Position numbers and translations under genes: made by a program
The notes under the pieces: generated by a model
Databases searched by the model: none
Told to the model about the DNA's origin: nothing
The model's input: only the letters and a program-made list of their open reading frames with translations
DNA from: CADEED01 sp036274075
Lineage (GTDB): Bacteria; Pseudomonadota; Gammaproteobacteria; Steroidobacterales; Steroidobacteraceae
Assembly: GCA_036274075.1 (NCBI GenBank)
Contig: DASUGK010000192.1
Span: 1-7,388 of the forward strand
Length of the DNA: 7,388 nucleotides
Reading direction: 5' to 3'
In this document: piece by piece, positions 1 to 6,271 of the stretch
Layout: the number at the start of each line of letters is the position of its first letter
How positions within the stretch are numbered: position 1 is the stretch's first letter

Positions 1-514
1 TGACGATGACCCGGTCGAATTCCGCGTAATGCGACATGTCGGCAATGGAATCCCTGAGCCGCCGCGCGATGACTTCCTCGCTGTCGGTCTTGCGGTTGCG
101 CAGCCGCGCTTCGAGCTCGCGGCGCGAGGGCGGCAGGATGAACACCGTGATGCAGTCCGGCGCCGCCTTGCGCACCTGCTGCGCACCCTGCCAGTCGATT
201 TCCAGGATCACGTTGTGGCCGGCGTCGCGCAGCGCATCGACCTGCTTACGGCCGGTGCCGTAGAAATTGTCGAACACCTGGGCGTTCTCCAGGAATTCGC
301 CGGCGTCGCGCAGCCGCCGGAATTCGTCGACCGTGATGAAGTGGTAGTGCTGCCCGTCGACCTCATGCGCGCGCGGCTTGCGCGTGGTGTGCGAGATGGA
401 CACCTTGAGCGCGGGGTCGCGCTTGAGCACCTCGTTGACGAGGCTGGTTTTTCCGGCGCCCGAAGGCGCGGCAATCACGAACAGGGCGCCGCGGCGCGGC
501 TTTCCGGGTTGCAT
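1..514 (-). CDS. gmk: Guanylate kinase, N-terminal 171 codons (runs off left edge)
   Basis: Guanylate kinase phosphorylates GMP (and dGMP) to GDP with ATP in the cytoplasm, an essential step of guanine nucleotide synthesis. Translating the minus strand from the ATG at 514-512 gives MQPGKPRRGALFVIAAPSGA and onward. The P-loop APSGAGKTS lies at residues 16-24. The GMP-binding segment SHTTRKPRAHEVDG follows (S41, R45, R48, E51), then Y57, E76, Y85 in NFYGT, and the EIDWQGAQQV segment with D107. All expected substrate residues in the visible part are present. Family members are usually about 205 residues, so roughly the last 35 (end of the CORE domain) lie outside the window. No Shine-Dalgarno sequence is visible before the ATG. 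A TACAAT hexamer sits 7 bases upstream, which would suit a leaderless or very short-leader mRNA. The ankyrin-repeat gene ends 49 bases upstream on the same strand, so co-transcription is also possible. Identification is firm; the start is likely. Confidence 0.97.
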   Translation of the reverse strand, partial: MQPGKPRRGALFVIAAPSGAGKTSLVNEVLKRDPALKVSISHTTRKPRAHEVDGQHYHFITVDEFRRLRDAGEFLENAQVFDNFYGTGRKQVDALRDAGHNVILEIDWQGAQQVRKAAPDCITVFILPPSRRELEARLRNRKTDSEEVIARRLRDSIADMSHYAEFDRVIV

Positions 515-521
515 CGCGCGG

Positions 522-527
522 ATTGTA
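522..527 (-). promoter_or_regulatory. Candidate -10 hexamer (TACAAT) just upstream of gmk
   Basis: On the minus strand the sequence GGCTACAATCCGCGCG directly precedes the gmk ATG. TACAAT matches the sigma-70 -10 consensus at 5 of 6 positions and ends 7 bases before the ATG. Transcription would then start at or next to the start codon, which agrees with the absence of a ribosome binding site. No good -35 element is seen at 16-18 bases spacing (the bases there are GC-rich), so this may be chance. Moderate to low support. Confidence 0.3.
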
Positions 528-563
528 GCCGCCAAACAAAAATGCGGCGTGAGCCGGGTCTGC

Positions 564-2339
564 CTATTGACCCGCGGCTGCGGCCTCGAGGCGCGCCAAC
601 AACCCGGTCCATTTCCTCTCGCTGGCCCTGGCGACCATGGCGGCAAGCCTGGCGGAATCTGCGGGTAGCTTGGCGCCGGCCGCCAGCAAGGCCAGCGTGC
701 CTTCCTCCGATTTCATCTGCTCGATTACGGAACGCCCTTGCGAATCCACCGCGTCGACGTCCGCGCCGGCCTCGAGCAATGCCGCGATCGACGTGGGACT
801 GTCCTGGTAGAAGAGCGCGGTGCGGCCGTCCTTGTCGCGAGCGTTGACGTCGATGCCGGCCGCGATCAGCGCGGGTTTCGTTTCGTCGAAGAATTCATTG
901 AACAGCGGCGTCTTCCCGTTGTTGTCCAGCGCCTTGGGATCGGCGCCGCGCCTGACGATCGCGGCCACGGTTGCCGAGGTGTTGGCTTCGAAGAGAGGTG
1001 TCTTGCCTTCCGCATCTCGGGCATTCGGGTCAGCCCCTGCATCGATGAGCATGTCGATGACCTTCACCGCGTCGAAGGTCTCCTTGCCCGGTTCGTCTTC
1101 ATCGGGAATTCCATCGACGGCGGATGCCAGCAGCGGGCGGCCGTCCTCGTTCTTCGAGTTGGCGTCCCGGTAGAATCTCAGCGCGAGCTCGACCAGTCGC
1201 GGCTGACCGCTGCCGACGCTGGCCCAGAGGAATGCCTTAGCGCCGGCTTGCTGATTCAATGCGCCTATGTCGATCAGCAGGCGCACGAGGTCAGGGTCGG
1301 CACAGCGTGTGGCCGAGACTATCGGCGGCGTATCGTGGTCGTAGAGTTCCTCCCCGCGGACGTTGAGCGGTGCCCCGGCGTGAATGAATTCCGTGGCGAG
1401 CCCGGTCTTGCACTTGGACAGCAACATTCGCAGTGCCCGGCCGGCGTCCTTCGAGCGGAAGTCATACTTCGCCTCGCGCAGCCGCTGCAGCGTGGTCTCA
1501 TCGCCGGACACGAAGCCCGTCGCGCCGGAAATGCGATCGATGGCGTTCTCGATTTCCGTGACGATCGGCGGCAGTCGGGATACCGGCAACTCCTCGTCAT
1601 CTTCCTCACCCGCCTCGGGCGCGACCGCGTTGCCGTAATCGAGCACGAACTTGTGCTGTCCGCCGATTGTCAGGCGAGTGACGTAGGTCGGCATGTCCGT
1701 GACGAGGTATTCGTAGTAACCGTCGAGCTTGAAATAGTCGGCGCGCCGGAAGAGTTCCAGCAATGGTGCGAGCGTCGCCGGATCGACATGCCAGCGATGC
1801 GTGCCCTTCGCGAGCACGAATTCCTCGCCGCGATACAGAACTTCTCCGTTGCCGCGTATCTGCACTCGATATGCCGGGCAGGTGCCGTAACACTGCGTGC
1901 GCTTGAGCGAGATGACGACCTGGGAAAGATCGGGCTGCGCTGGAAACGCACGGTCACTGGGACCCAGGTAATCCGCGGCCCTGGACCTGACATGCAGCTC
2001 CGTCCACGCGACGACGGGCTGCCCGTCGCGCATGAAGGGCTCGAAGCGCGTCGACAGCGCGGCACGCCGTGCTTCGTCGCGCAACTTCGCGTCTCCGGAT
2101 TCGAGTTGCGCCGTGCGCACGACGCCTTGCTCATCGATCGTGACGTGGAAGGTCCACGAAAGGACGTCGTCGTCCCGGGTCAGGTCGATCCACGGCGTCG
2201 TGACGTGCGGTTGCGGCTTGACCAGGTGCTCGTAGAACTCGCGATAGTCATCAAGCTCGACGGGTTCCGCCGCGGGAGAAATGGTCGCGGTGGCGATCAT
2301 CAAGAACCCGGCAATCGTCCGTGCAACCGTTGAATTCAA
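564..2339 (-). CDS. Exported protein: signal peptide, TonB-C-like domain, DUF6438-like domain, ankyrin repeats
   Basis: 591 residues from a TTG start at 2339-2337. The TTG is preceded by a strong GAGGGG ribosome site 7 bases away and yields a clean signal peptide (MNSTVARTIAGFLMIATATI, cleavage likely after SPAA, about residue 24). No lipobox cysteine follows, so a soluble periplasmic or secreted product is inferred. Residues about 55-120 (WTFHVTIDEQGVVRTAQLES ... FEPFMRDGQPV) resemble the TonB C-terminal fold used in many envelope proteins. Residues about 140-270 resemble DUF6438: ISLKRTQCYGTCPAYRVQI with C150 and C154, a GEVLYRGEEFV strand pair, then LLELFRRADYFKLDGYY. Residues about 310-560 hold irregular ankyrin repeats, clearest at LIDAGADPNARDAEGKTPLF (431-450), then RRGADPKALDNNGKTPLF, AAGIDVNARDKDGRTALF and EAGADVDAVDSQGRS. 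Ankyrin repeats bind proteins; the partner is unknown and no catalytic residues are recognised. An acidic stretch (EAGEEDDEE, 242-250) interrupts the DUF6438-like part. Codon use is looser than in the neighbours, with several AGG codons near the 3' end. gmk follows after 49 bases. Domain calls are by eye. Confidence 0.9.
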   Translation of the reverse strand: MNSTVARTIAGFLMIATATISPAAEPVELDDYREFYEHLVKPQPHVTTPWIDLTRDDDVLSWTFHVTIDEQGVVRTAQLESGDAKLRDEARRAALSTRFEPFMRDGQPVVAWTELHVRSRAADYLGPSDRAFPAQPDLSQVVISLKRTQCYGTCPAYRVQIRGNGEVLYRGEEFVLAKGTHRWHVDPATLAPLLELFRRADYFKLDGYYEYLVTDMPTYVTRLTIGGQHKFVLDYGNAVAPEAGEEDDEELPVSRLPPIVTEIENAIDRISGATGFVSGDETTLQRLREAKYDFRSKDAGRALRMLLSKCKTGLATEFIHAGAPLNVRGEELYDHDTPPIVSATRCADPDLVRLLIDIGALNQQAGAKAFLWASVGSGQPRLVELALRFYRDANSKNEDGRPLLASAVDGIPDEDEPGKETFDAVKVIDMLIDAGADPNARDAEGKTPLFEANTSATVAAIVRRGADPKALDNNGKTPLFNEFFDETKPALIAAGIDVNARDKDGRTALFYQDSPTSIAALLEAGADVDAVDSQGRSVIEQMKSEEGTLALLAAGAKLPADSARLAAMVARASERKWTGLLARLEAAAAGQ

Positions 2340-2346
2340 AGGATTT

Positions 2347-2352
2347 CCCCTC
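2347..2352 (-). promoter_or_regulatory. Shine-Dalgarno site GAGGGG that decides the TTG start of the ankyrin-repeat gene
   Basis: Reading the minus strand, GAGGGG is followed by seven bases (AAATCCT) and then TTG at 2339-2337, an optimal spacing. The ATG 69 bases further upstream (2408) has no such site and would put a long arginine-rich extension in front of the signal peptide. The site therefore favours the TTG. Confidence 0.65.
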
Positions 2353-2428
2353 GGCGCGCGATGCCGGCGCAGTCTACGCGAGCACCTCGCATGGTCCATA
2401 GGGCTCATTACGCGGCAGTCGGGATGAT

Positions 2429-2437
2429 TGCTACAAC
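2429..2437 (+). promoter_or_regulatory. Candidate extended -10 promoter (TGCTACAAC) for the FAD oxidoreductase gene
   Basis: TG-C-TACAAC fits the extended -10 pattern TGnTATAAT, with 4 of 6 matches in the hexamer plus the TG. It lies in the 130-base divergent region 2340-2469. Transcription would begin near 2444, giving a leader of about 26 bases before the ATG at 2470. No convincing -35 is visible, which extended -10 promoters tolerate. If real, it rules out the in-frame TTG at 2428 as a start. No comparably good promoter was found for the opposite gene in the same region. Confidence 0.35.
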
Positions 2438-2469
2438 GGCGGGGTCCTCAAAAACCTCCCGAGCCTCCC

Positions 2470-3819
2470 ATGCGCCTGGTCAATCAGAACTGGTGGTTCA
2501 CGACACTGCTCGTGACCCAGCACAAGCGCTGCCCGCCGCTGCGCGCGGACATCAAGTGTGACGTGGCCATCGTCGGCGGCGGCTTCGCGGGCGTGTGCGC
2601 GGCGGCGCAGTTCCTGCGCAAGGGCCTCAAGGTGGTGCTCATCGACAAGAACATCATCGGCGGCAGTTCATCGGGCCGCAGCGCGGGCTTCCTCACGCCC
2701 GACAGCGAACTCGAGTTGCACCAGCTGGTGCGTCGCTACGGCCCCAAGGCCGCGCGCGAGATCTGGGATGCGCCCGTCACGGCCATCGAAGGGCTCGTGA
2801 AGAACATCGAGAAGTACGACATCGAATGCGGACTGCTGAAACAGGACTCGCTGTTCCTCGGCCTCGGTAAGGGTGGATATGACGCGGCCAAGGCCGAGTT
2901 GGAAAGCCGCGAAGAAGTCGGGTTCACCGACCAGAAGCTCTACGACGAGCAGCAGTTGAAGTCGATCCTGGGCTCAGTGGACTACACCGCCGGCATTCGT
3001 TACGGCGGCACTTACGGCATCAATCCGCTGCAATGCCTGCAGGGCTTCAAGGACGTGCTGATCGACGACGGCATGCAGGTCTACGAGAGCACGAACATGG
3101 AGCGGCTCGAGGACCATACCGTTTACACGCATGCCGGCAGCATCACCGCCGACCACATCATCGTCGCGGTGGACAAACTCGAGCCGCACATCAGCCCGCT
3201 GTCGGACGAGGTGTTCCACGCGCAGACCTTCCTCAGTGTCACCGAGCCGCTCACCGATCGTGAGTTCGCCATCCTGTTCCCCTCCGGTGAACAGATGCAG
3301 TGCTGGGACTCGAAGCTGGTCTACACCTACTTCCGCCTCACCAAGGACAACCGCCTGCTGCTGGGCGGCGGCTCGGCGCTGACCACCTTCCTGAAGGACG
3401 CGTACAACAACCCCGGCATCATCAAGCGCGTCATCAACGACTTCTACAGCCATTTTCCCGACTTGAAGAGCCTGTCGTTCATGCAGTTCTGGCCGGGACA
3501 GATCGACACTACGCGCGACCTGCTGCCGACCATCGTGCGGCCCAAGGACCAGCCGCACATACGGTTCATCTTCGGCTGCGTGGGTATCCCCTGGGCGGCG
3601 TTCACCGGCACGTTCGCGGCGCGCAACGTGCTCGGCGACGCCGAGGACGAGTACCGAAAGTATTTCAATTACTTCTCGAACGAGCGCTACTTCTGGCTGC
3701 CGAGCAGCCTGGGCAAGATCGTCGGCAAGCCGATCCTGTTCTCACTGTCGAACAGCTGGGCGAAGTTCAAGCAAGTGGACCAGCTGCGCGAGATGCAGGC
3801 CGGCCAGAAGGAGTTCTGA
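2470..3819 (+). CDS. FAD-dependent oxidoreductase of the DAO / gamma-glutamylputrescine-oxidase-like family
   Basis: 449 residues, cytoplasmic or peripherally membrane-bound. The N-terminus NQNWWFTTLL...CPPLRADIKCDV matches the short W-x-x-T leader before the Rossmann fold in PuuB/OrdL-type enzymes. The dinucleotide fold is clear: DVAIVGGGFAG (G36, G38, G41), with D59 closing the second strand, then GGSSSGRSAGFL (64-75), equivalent to the GASGRNGG flavin loop of PuuB. The C-terminal FAD motif is present as WPGQIDTTRDLLPTI (341-355) and FGCVGIPWAAFTGTFAARNV. DAO-family enzymes oxidise amines or amino acids, passing electrons to FAD and then usually oxygen; the substrate cannot be read here. 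A tail of about 60 residues after NVLG (to 449) is rich in aromatic and hydrophobic residues (YFNYFSNERYFW) and extends past the usual end of the fold. The ATG at 2470 is preferred over the TTG at 2428. It has only a weak ribosome site (GAG six bases upstream). Codons are strongly C/G-ending, like the core genes. It is divergent from the ankyrin gene and converges on yicC. Confidence 0.9.
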   Translation: MRLVNQNWWFTTLLVTQHKRCPPLRADIKCDVAIVGGGFAGVCAAAQFLRKGLKVVLIDKNIIGGSSSGRSAGFLTPDSELELHQLVRRYGPKAAREIWDAPVTAIEGLVKNIEKYDIECGLLKQDSLFLGLGKGGYDAAKAELESREEVGFTDQKLYDEQQLKSILGSVDYTAGIRYGGTYGINPLQCLQGFKDVLIDDGMQVYESTNMERLEDHTVYTHAGSITADHIIVAVDKLEPHISPLSDEVFHAQTFLSVTEPLTDREFAILFPSGEQMQCWDSKLVYTYFRLTKDNRLLLGGGSALTTFLKDAYNNPGIIKRVINDFYSHFPDLKSLSFMQFWPGQIDTTRDLLPTIVRPKDQPHIRFIFGCVGIPWAAFTGTFAARNVLGDAEDEYRKYFNYFSNERYFWLPSSLGKIVGKPILFSLSNSWAKFKQVDQLREMQAGQKEF

Positions 3820-3837
3820 GCGGGATCCGGCGAGCGG

Positions 3838-4701
3838 CTACTCGACGTTCTGCACCTGCTCGCGCATCTGCTCGATCAGGACTTTCATGTCGACGGTGAT
3901 CCGCGTGGTGTCGAGATCCTGCGATTTCGACGCCAGCGTGTTGGCCTCGCGATTAAGTTCCTGCATCAGGAAGTCGAGCCGGCGGCCGGCCGCTTCGCCG
4001 CCGCGCATGACGCGCCGGGTTTCCTCGATGTGGCCGGTGAGCCGGTCCAGCTCCTCGGCCACGTCGAGCCGCTGCAGCTGCATCACCAGTTCCTGCTCGA
4101 TGCGGTCGCGATCGACCGCGGCCAGCAGCTCGGCGACGCGTTCCTGCAACCTCGTCCTCACGCGCGCCTGGATTTCCGGCAACCGGCCGCGCACCTGGAC
4201 GACGAGGGCCGCGAGTCCCGCGCAACGCTGCTCGATGAGTTCTCCCAGGCGCTTGCCCTCTCGCAGGCGCATGGCGCCGAGGTCGTCGAGGGTCTGCTGG
4301 AACAGCGTGCGTGCGGCGCCTAACAAGGCCTCGCCGTCCTGCGTGCCGGTTTCGATGACGCCGGGCCAGCGCAGGACCTCGACGGCGTCCACCTCGGCAT
4401 TGGGCAGGGCGGTCATCACCTGGCGTACCGCGCCCGCCACACGCTCGAGCGCTGCCGTGTCGACGCGCAGCTCGCGCTCCCCGGCCTGGGTGGTGCGCAG
4501 GTGCATGGTGCAGTCGACCTTGCCGCGCTTGAGGTTCCTGGCGAGATGTTGCCTCAAGTCCGACTCGAGCGGACGCAGCTCTTCGGGCAGGCGAAACCCT
4601 GGTTCCAGGTAGCGGTGATTCACGCTGCGCAGCTCGCAGGTGAGGGTCCCGAAGCTGCCGGCAAGCTCTCGCCGTGCGAATCCCGTCATGCTGGCGATCA
4701 T
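3838..4701 (-). CDS. yicC: YicC family endoribonuclease
   Basis: 287 residues, the same length as I recall for the Escherichia coli protein. The start MIASMTGFARRELAG corresponds to the E. coli start (MIRSMTAYARRE), which supports the ATG at 4701-4699 over the second ATG at 4689. The N-terminal YicC domain (about 1-155) carries ELRSVNHRYLEPGFRLPEEL and LKRGKVDCTMHLR. The C-terminal DUF1732 part (about 200-287) carries the family signature GRRLDFLMQELNREANTLAS and ends in KVLIEQMREQVQNVE. The segment between them is heptad-like and rich in charged residues, likely coiled coil. YicC proteins are metal-dependent endoribonucleases; the E. coli member has been linked to turnover of the small RNA RyhB. 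The gene is often next to gmk in gammaproteobacteria, but here two genes intervene. It faces the oxidoreductase gene with 18 bases between stop codons and diverges from the phosphatase gene. No strong ribosome site precedes the start. Confidence 0.96.
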   Translation of the reverse strand: MIASMTGFARRELAGSFGTLTCELRSVNHRYLEPGFRLPEELRPLESDLRQHLARNLKRGKVDCTMHLRTTQAGERELRVDTAALERVAGAVRQVMTALPNAEVDAVEVLRWPGVIETGTQDGEALLGAARTLFQQTLDDLGAMRLREGKRLGELIEQRCAGLAALVVQVRGRLPEIQARVRTRLQERVAELLAAVDRDRIEQELVMQLQRLDVAEELDRLTGHIEETRRVMRGGEAAGRRLDFLMQELNREANTLASKSQDLDTTRITVDMKVLIEQMREQVQNVE

Positions 4702-4778
4702 GGAGCGCTCTGAAGTTCTTCTGCTGGTCGCGGGGTGCGGTAAAGTGCGCGGCAGTTTATCAGACCCCTCATTTCCCC
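4702..4778. other. Divergent intergenic region between yicC and the phosphatase operon
   Basis: These 77 bases must hold the promoters of yicC (leftward) and probably of the phosphatase-rph-rdgB-hemW run (rightward). AT-rich patches stand out from the GC-rich surroundings: TAAAGT at 4741-4746 and TTTATC at 4756-4761 on the plus strand, the complement of the latter overlapping a TAAACT-like run for the other direction. None has a recognisable -35 partner at normal spacing, so no single promoter is called. No operator palindrome was recognised. Confidence 0.4.
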
Positions 4779-5528
4779 TTGCGCATCGAATACGCTGAAG
4801 TCAGCCTGCTGGGCAATCGCACCGACAACCAGGATCGCGTGACGGTTGCGGTCTCCGAGCATTCGGCTCTGCTCGTCGTCATCGATGGCATGGGTGGCCA
4901 CTCGGATGGCGCGAAGGCCGCCGAGACCGCCATCAAGTCGCTGGTCGAAGCGTTCTGGCACACGCCGCAGCCCATCCTCGATCCGCTGGGATTCCTGCAC
5001 CTGTCGCTGGGCCGGGCCCACGAAGACGTGGCGAAACTCGGCACCAACCTGCCACTGGAACTGCGTCCACGCGCCACCTGCGCGGTTTGCCTGGTGCAGA
5101 ACGGCAGCGCGTTCTGGGCGCACATCGGTGACAGCCGCGTCTATCTCCTGCGCCGTGGCAAGGTCTTCAAGCGCACGCGTGACCACAGCCACGTGGAGTT
5201 CCTCATGCGCGAGGGCGTGATCACGGCCGACCAGGCGCAGTCGCATCCCATGCGCAATTTCGTCGAATGCTGCCTCGGCGGCGAACCCTTCCTGCCCGAG
5301 ATGAGCGTGGGCCTGCGCGAGCCGCTGGAACCCAACGACATCCTGCTGGTGTGCTCGGACGGCTTGTGGGGCGGCCTGGACGACGCGGACATCGGCGCCG
5401 CATTCCCGCCGGCGCGGGCCCCGCTGCGCGATGAGCTGCAGCGCCTCGCCGAACGATCGGTGAACGTCGTCGGGGCGGGCGCCGACAACACCTCGGCCGC
5501 GGCCGTGCGCTGGATCGGGAACGCGTGA
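4779..5528 (+). CDS. PP2C-type (PPM) serine/threonine protein phosphatase
   Basis: 249 residues from a TTG start. It removes phosphate from Ser/Thr of proteins using two metal ions (Mn/Mg) in the cytoplasm. All PPM motifs are in order: RTDNQD (D19), VIDGMGGH (D36, G37), RATCAVCLV, AHIGDSRVYLLRRG (D118), RDHSHVEFLMREG, HPMRNFVECCLGG, CSDGLWGGL (D194) and GADNTS (D236). The metal-binding aspartates are intact, so the enzyme should be active. The length matches single-domain bacterial Stp/PrpC enzymes; there is no membrane or sensor domain. The TTG at 4779 is chosen because the fold begins right there (RIEYAEVSLLGNRTDNQD). The only in-frame alternative, GTG at 4674, overlaps yicC and adds 35 residues of non-homologous sequence. 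There is no clear Shine-Dalgarno site (C-rich upstream), so the start is less sure than the identity. No partner kinase is visible in the window. The stop codon overlaps the rph ATG by one base, suggesting translational coupling. Confidence 0.93.
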   Translation: MRIEYAEVSLLGNRTDNQDRVTVAVSEHSALLVVIDGMGGHSDGAKAAETAIKSLVEAFWHTPQPILDPLGFLHLSLGRAHEDVAKLGTNLPLELRPRATCAVCLVQNGSAFWAHIGDSRVYLLRRGKVFKRTRDHSHVEFLMREGVITADQAQSHPMRNFVECCLGGEPFLPEMSVGLREPLEPNDILLVCSDGLWGGLDDADIGAAFPPARAPLRDELQRLAERSVNVVGAGADNTSAAAVRWIGNA

Positions 5529-6253
5529 TGGGCACCCGGCCGAGCGGTCGCGCACCGGACGAGTTGCGCGTCGTGCGATTTACCCGTCAATTCACGCGGC
5601 ACGCCGAGGGCTCGGTGCTGGTCGAGTTCGGCAACACGCGCGTGCTATGCACCGCGAGCGTCGAAGAAGTCGTGCCGGGATTCCTGCGCGGCAAGAACCA
5701 GGGCTGGGTGACGGCGGAATACGGCATGCTGCCGCGCGCAACGCACACGCGTACTCCGCGCGAGGCCGCCAAGGGCAAACAAAGCGGGCGCACGCAGGAG
5801 ATCCAGCGGCTCATCGGCCGTTCGCTGCGGGCCATCACCGATCTTTCCGCGCTCGGCGAGCGCACGATCACGCTGGACTGCGACGTGTTGCAGGCCGACG
5901 GCGGCACACGCACCGCGGCGATTACCGGCAGCTACGTGGCGCTGGCCGATGCCTGCGACGCGCTGGTGGCGAAGCGACTGATTTCCGCGTCGCCGCTGCA
6001 TGGCCAGGTGGCCGCCGTGTCCGTGGGCATCTGCAGTGGCGTGCCGGTGCTCGATCTCGATTACGCGGAGGATTCCTGCGCCGAGACCGACATGAACGTG
6101 GTCATGAACAACGGCGGCGGGTTCATCGAAGTGCAGGGCACCGCCGAAGGCCATGCCTTCCGCCGCCACGAGCTCGATGCGCTGCTGAATCTCGCGGCCA
6201 GCGGCATCGCGCGGCTGTTCCAGTTGCAGACCGAGGTGCGCACGGCCGCCTGA
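5528..6253 (+). CDS. rph: Ribonuclease PH (phosphorolytic tRNA 3'-exoribonuclease)
   Basis: 241 residues (E. coli about 238). RNase PH trims the 3' extensions of tRNA precursors, using phosphate to release nucleoside diphosphates; it works as a ring-shaped hexamer in the cytoplasm. The sequence starts with R-P-S-G-R-x-P-D-E-L-R, typical of the family. It then shows GWVTAEYGMLPRATHTR (59-75), SGRTQEIQRLIGRSLR (86-101, with R88), and the phosphate-binding DVLQADGGTRTAAITG (119-134). The catalytic segment YAEDSCAETDMNVVM (179-193) has D182 and D188. All key residues are present. The ATG at 5528 overlaps the phosphatase TGA by one base; a GTG one codon upstream is also possible. GGGA seven bases before the ATG is a modest ribosome site. 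Second gene of the inferred operon. Confidence 0.97.
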   Translation: MGTRPSGRAPDELRVVRFTRQFTRHAEGSVLVEFGNTRVLCTASVEEVVPGFLRGKNQGWVTAEYGMLPRATHTRTPREAAKGKQSGRTQEIQRLIGRSLRAITDLSALGERTITLDCDVLQADGGTRTAAITGSYVALADACDALVAKRLISASPLHGQVAAVSVGICSGVPVLDLDYAEDSCAETDMNVVMNNGGGFIEVQGTAEGHAFRRHELDALLNLAASGIARLFQLQTEVRTAA

Positions 6254-6271
6254 GGTGGCCGCCGCCTTCCC

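Noticed and set aside
528..548. Inverted repeat GCCGC / GCGGC with an 11-base loop between the ankyrin gene and gmk, considered as a terminator
   Set aside because: The stem is only five base pairs, the loop holds the T-run and no U-tract follows the stem, so it does not resemble an intrinsic terminator.
29..847. A 272-codon plus-strand open frame covering the gmk start and the ankyrin gene end
   Set aside because: It runs antisense to gmk, whose P-loop and GMP-binding residues are clear on the other strand, and has no protein-family features.
738..2333. A 531-codon open frame on the plus strand opposite the ankyrin-repeat gene
   Set aside because: It is a GC-driven shadow. The translation has no recognisable domain or signal peptide, while the opposite strand encodes clear domains, a signal peptide and a ribosome site.
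2340..2408. Longer ATG start (2408) for the ankyrin-repeat gene
   Set aside because: There is no ribosome site before it. It adds an arginine-rich stretch ahead of a good signal peptide, whereas the TTG at 2339 has a well-spaced GAGGGG.
2428..2469. TTG start at 2428 for the FAD oxidoreductase
   Set aside because: The extra 14 residues (proline-rich) do not look like family sequence, and the candidate promoter overlaps this codon. The ATG at 2470 starts just before the conserved leader.
4674..4778. GTG start at 4674 for the phosphatase
   Set aside because: It overlaps the start of yicC and adds 35 residues unlike any PPM sequence.
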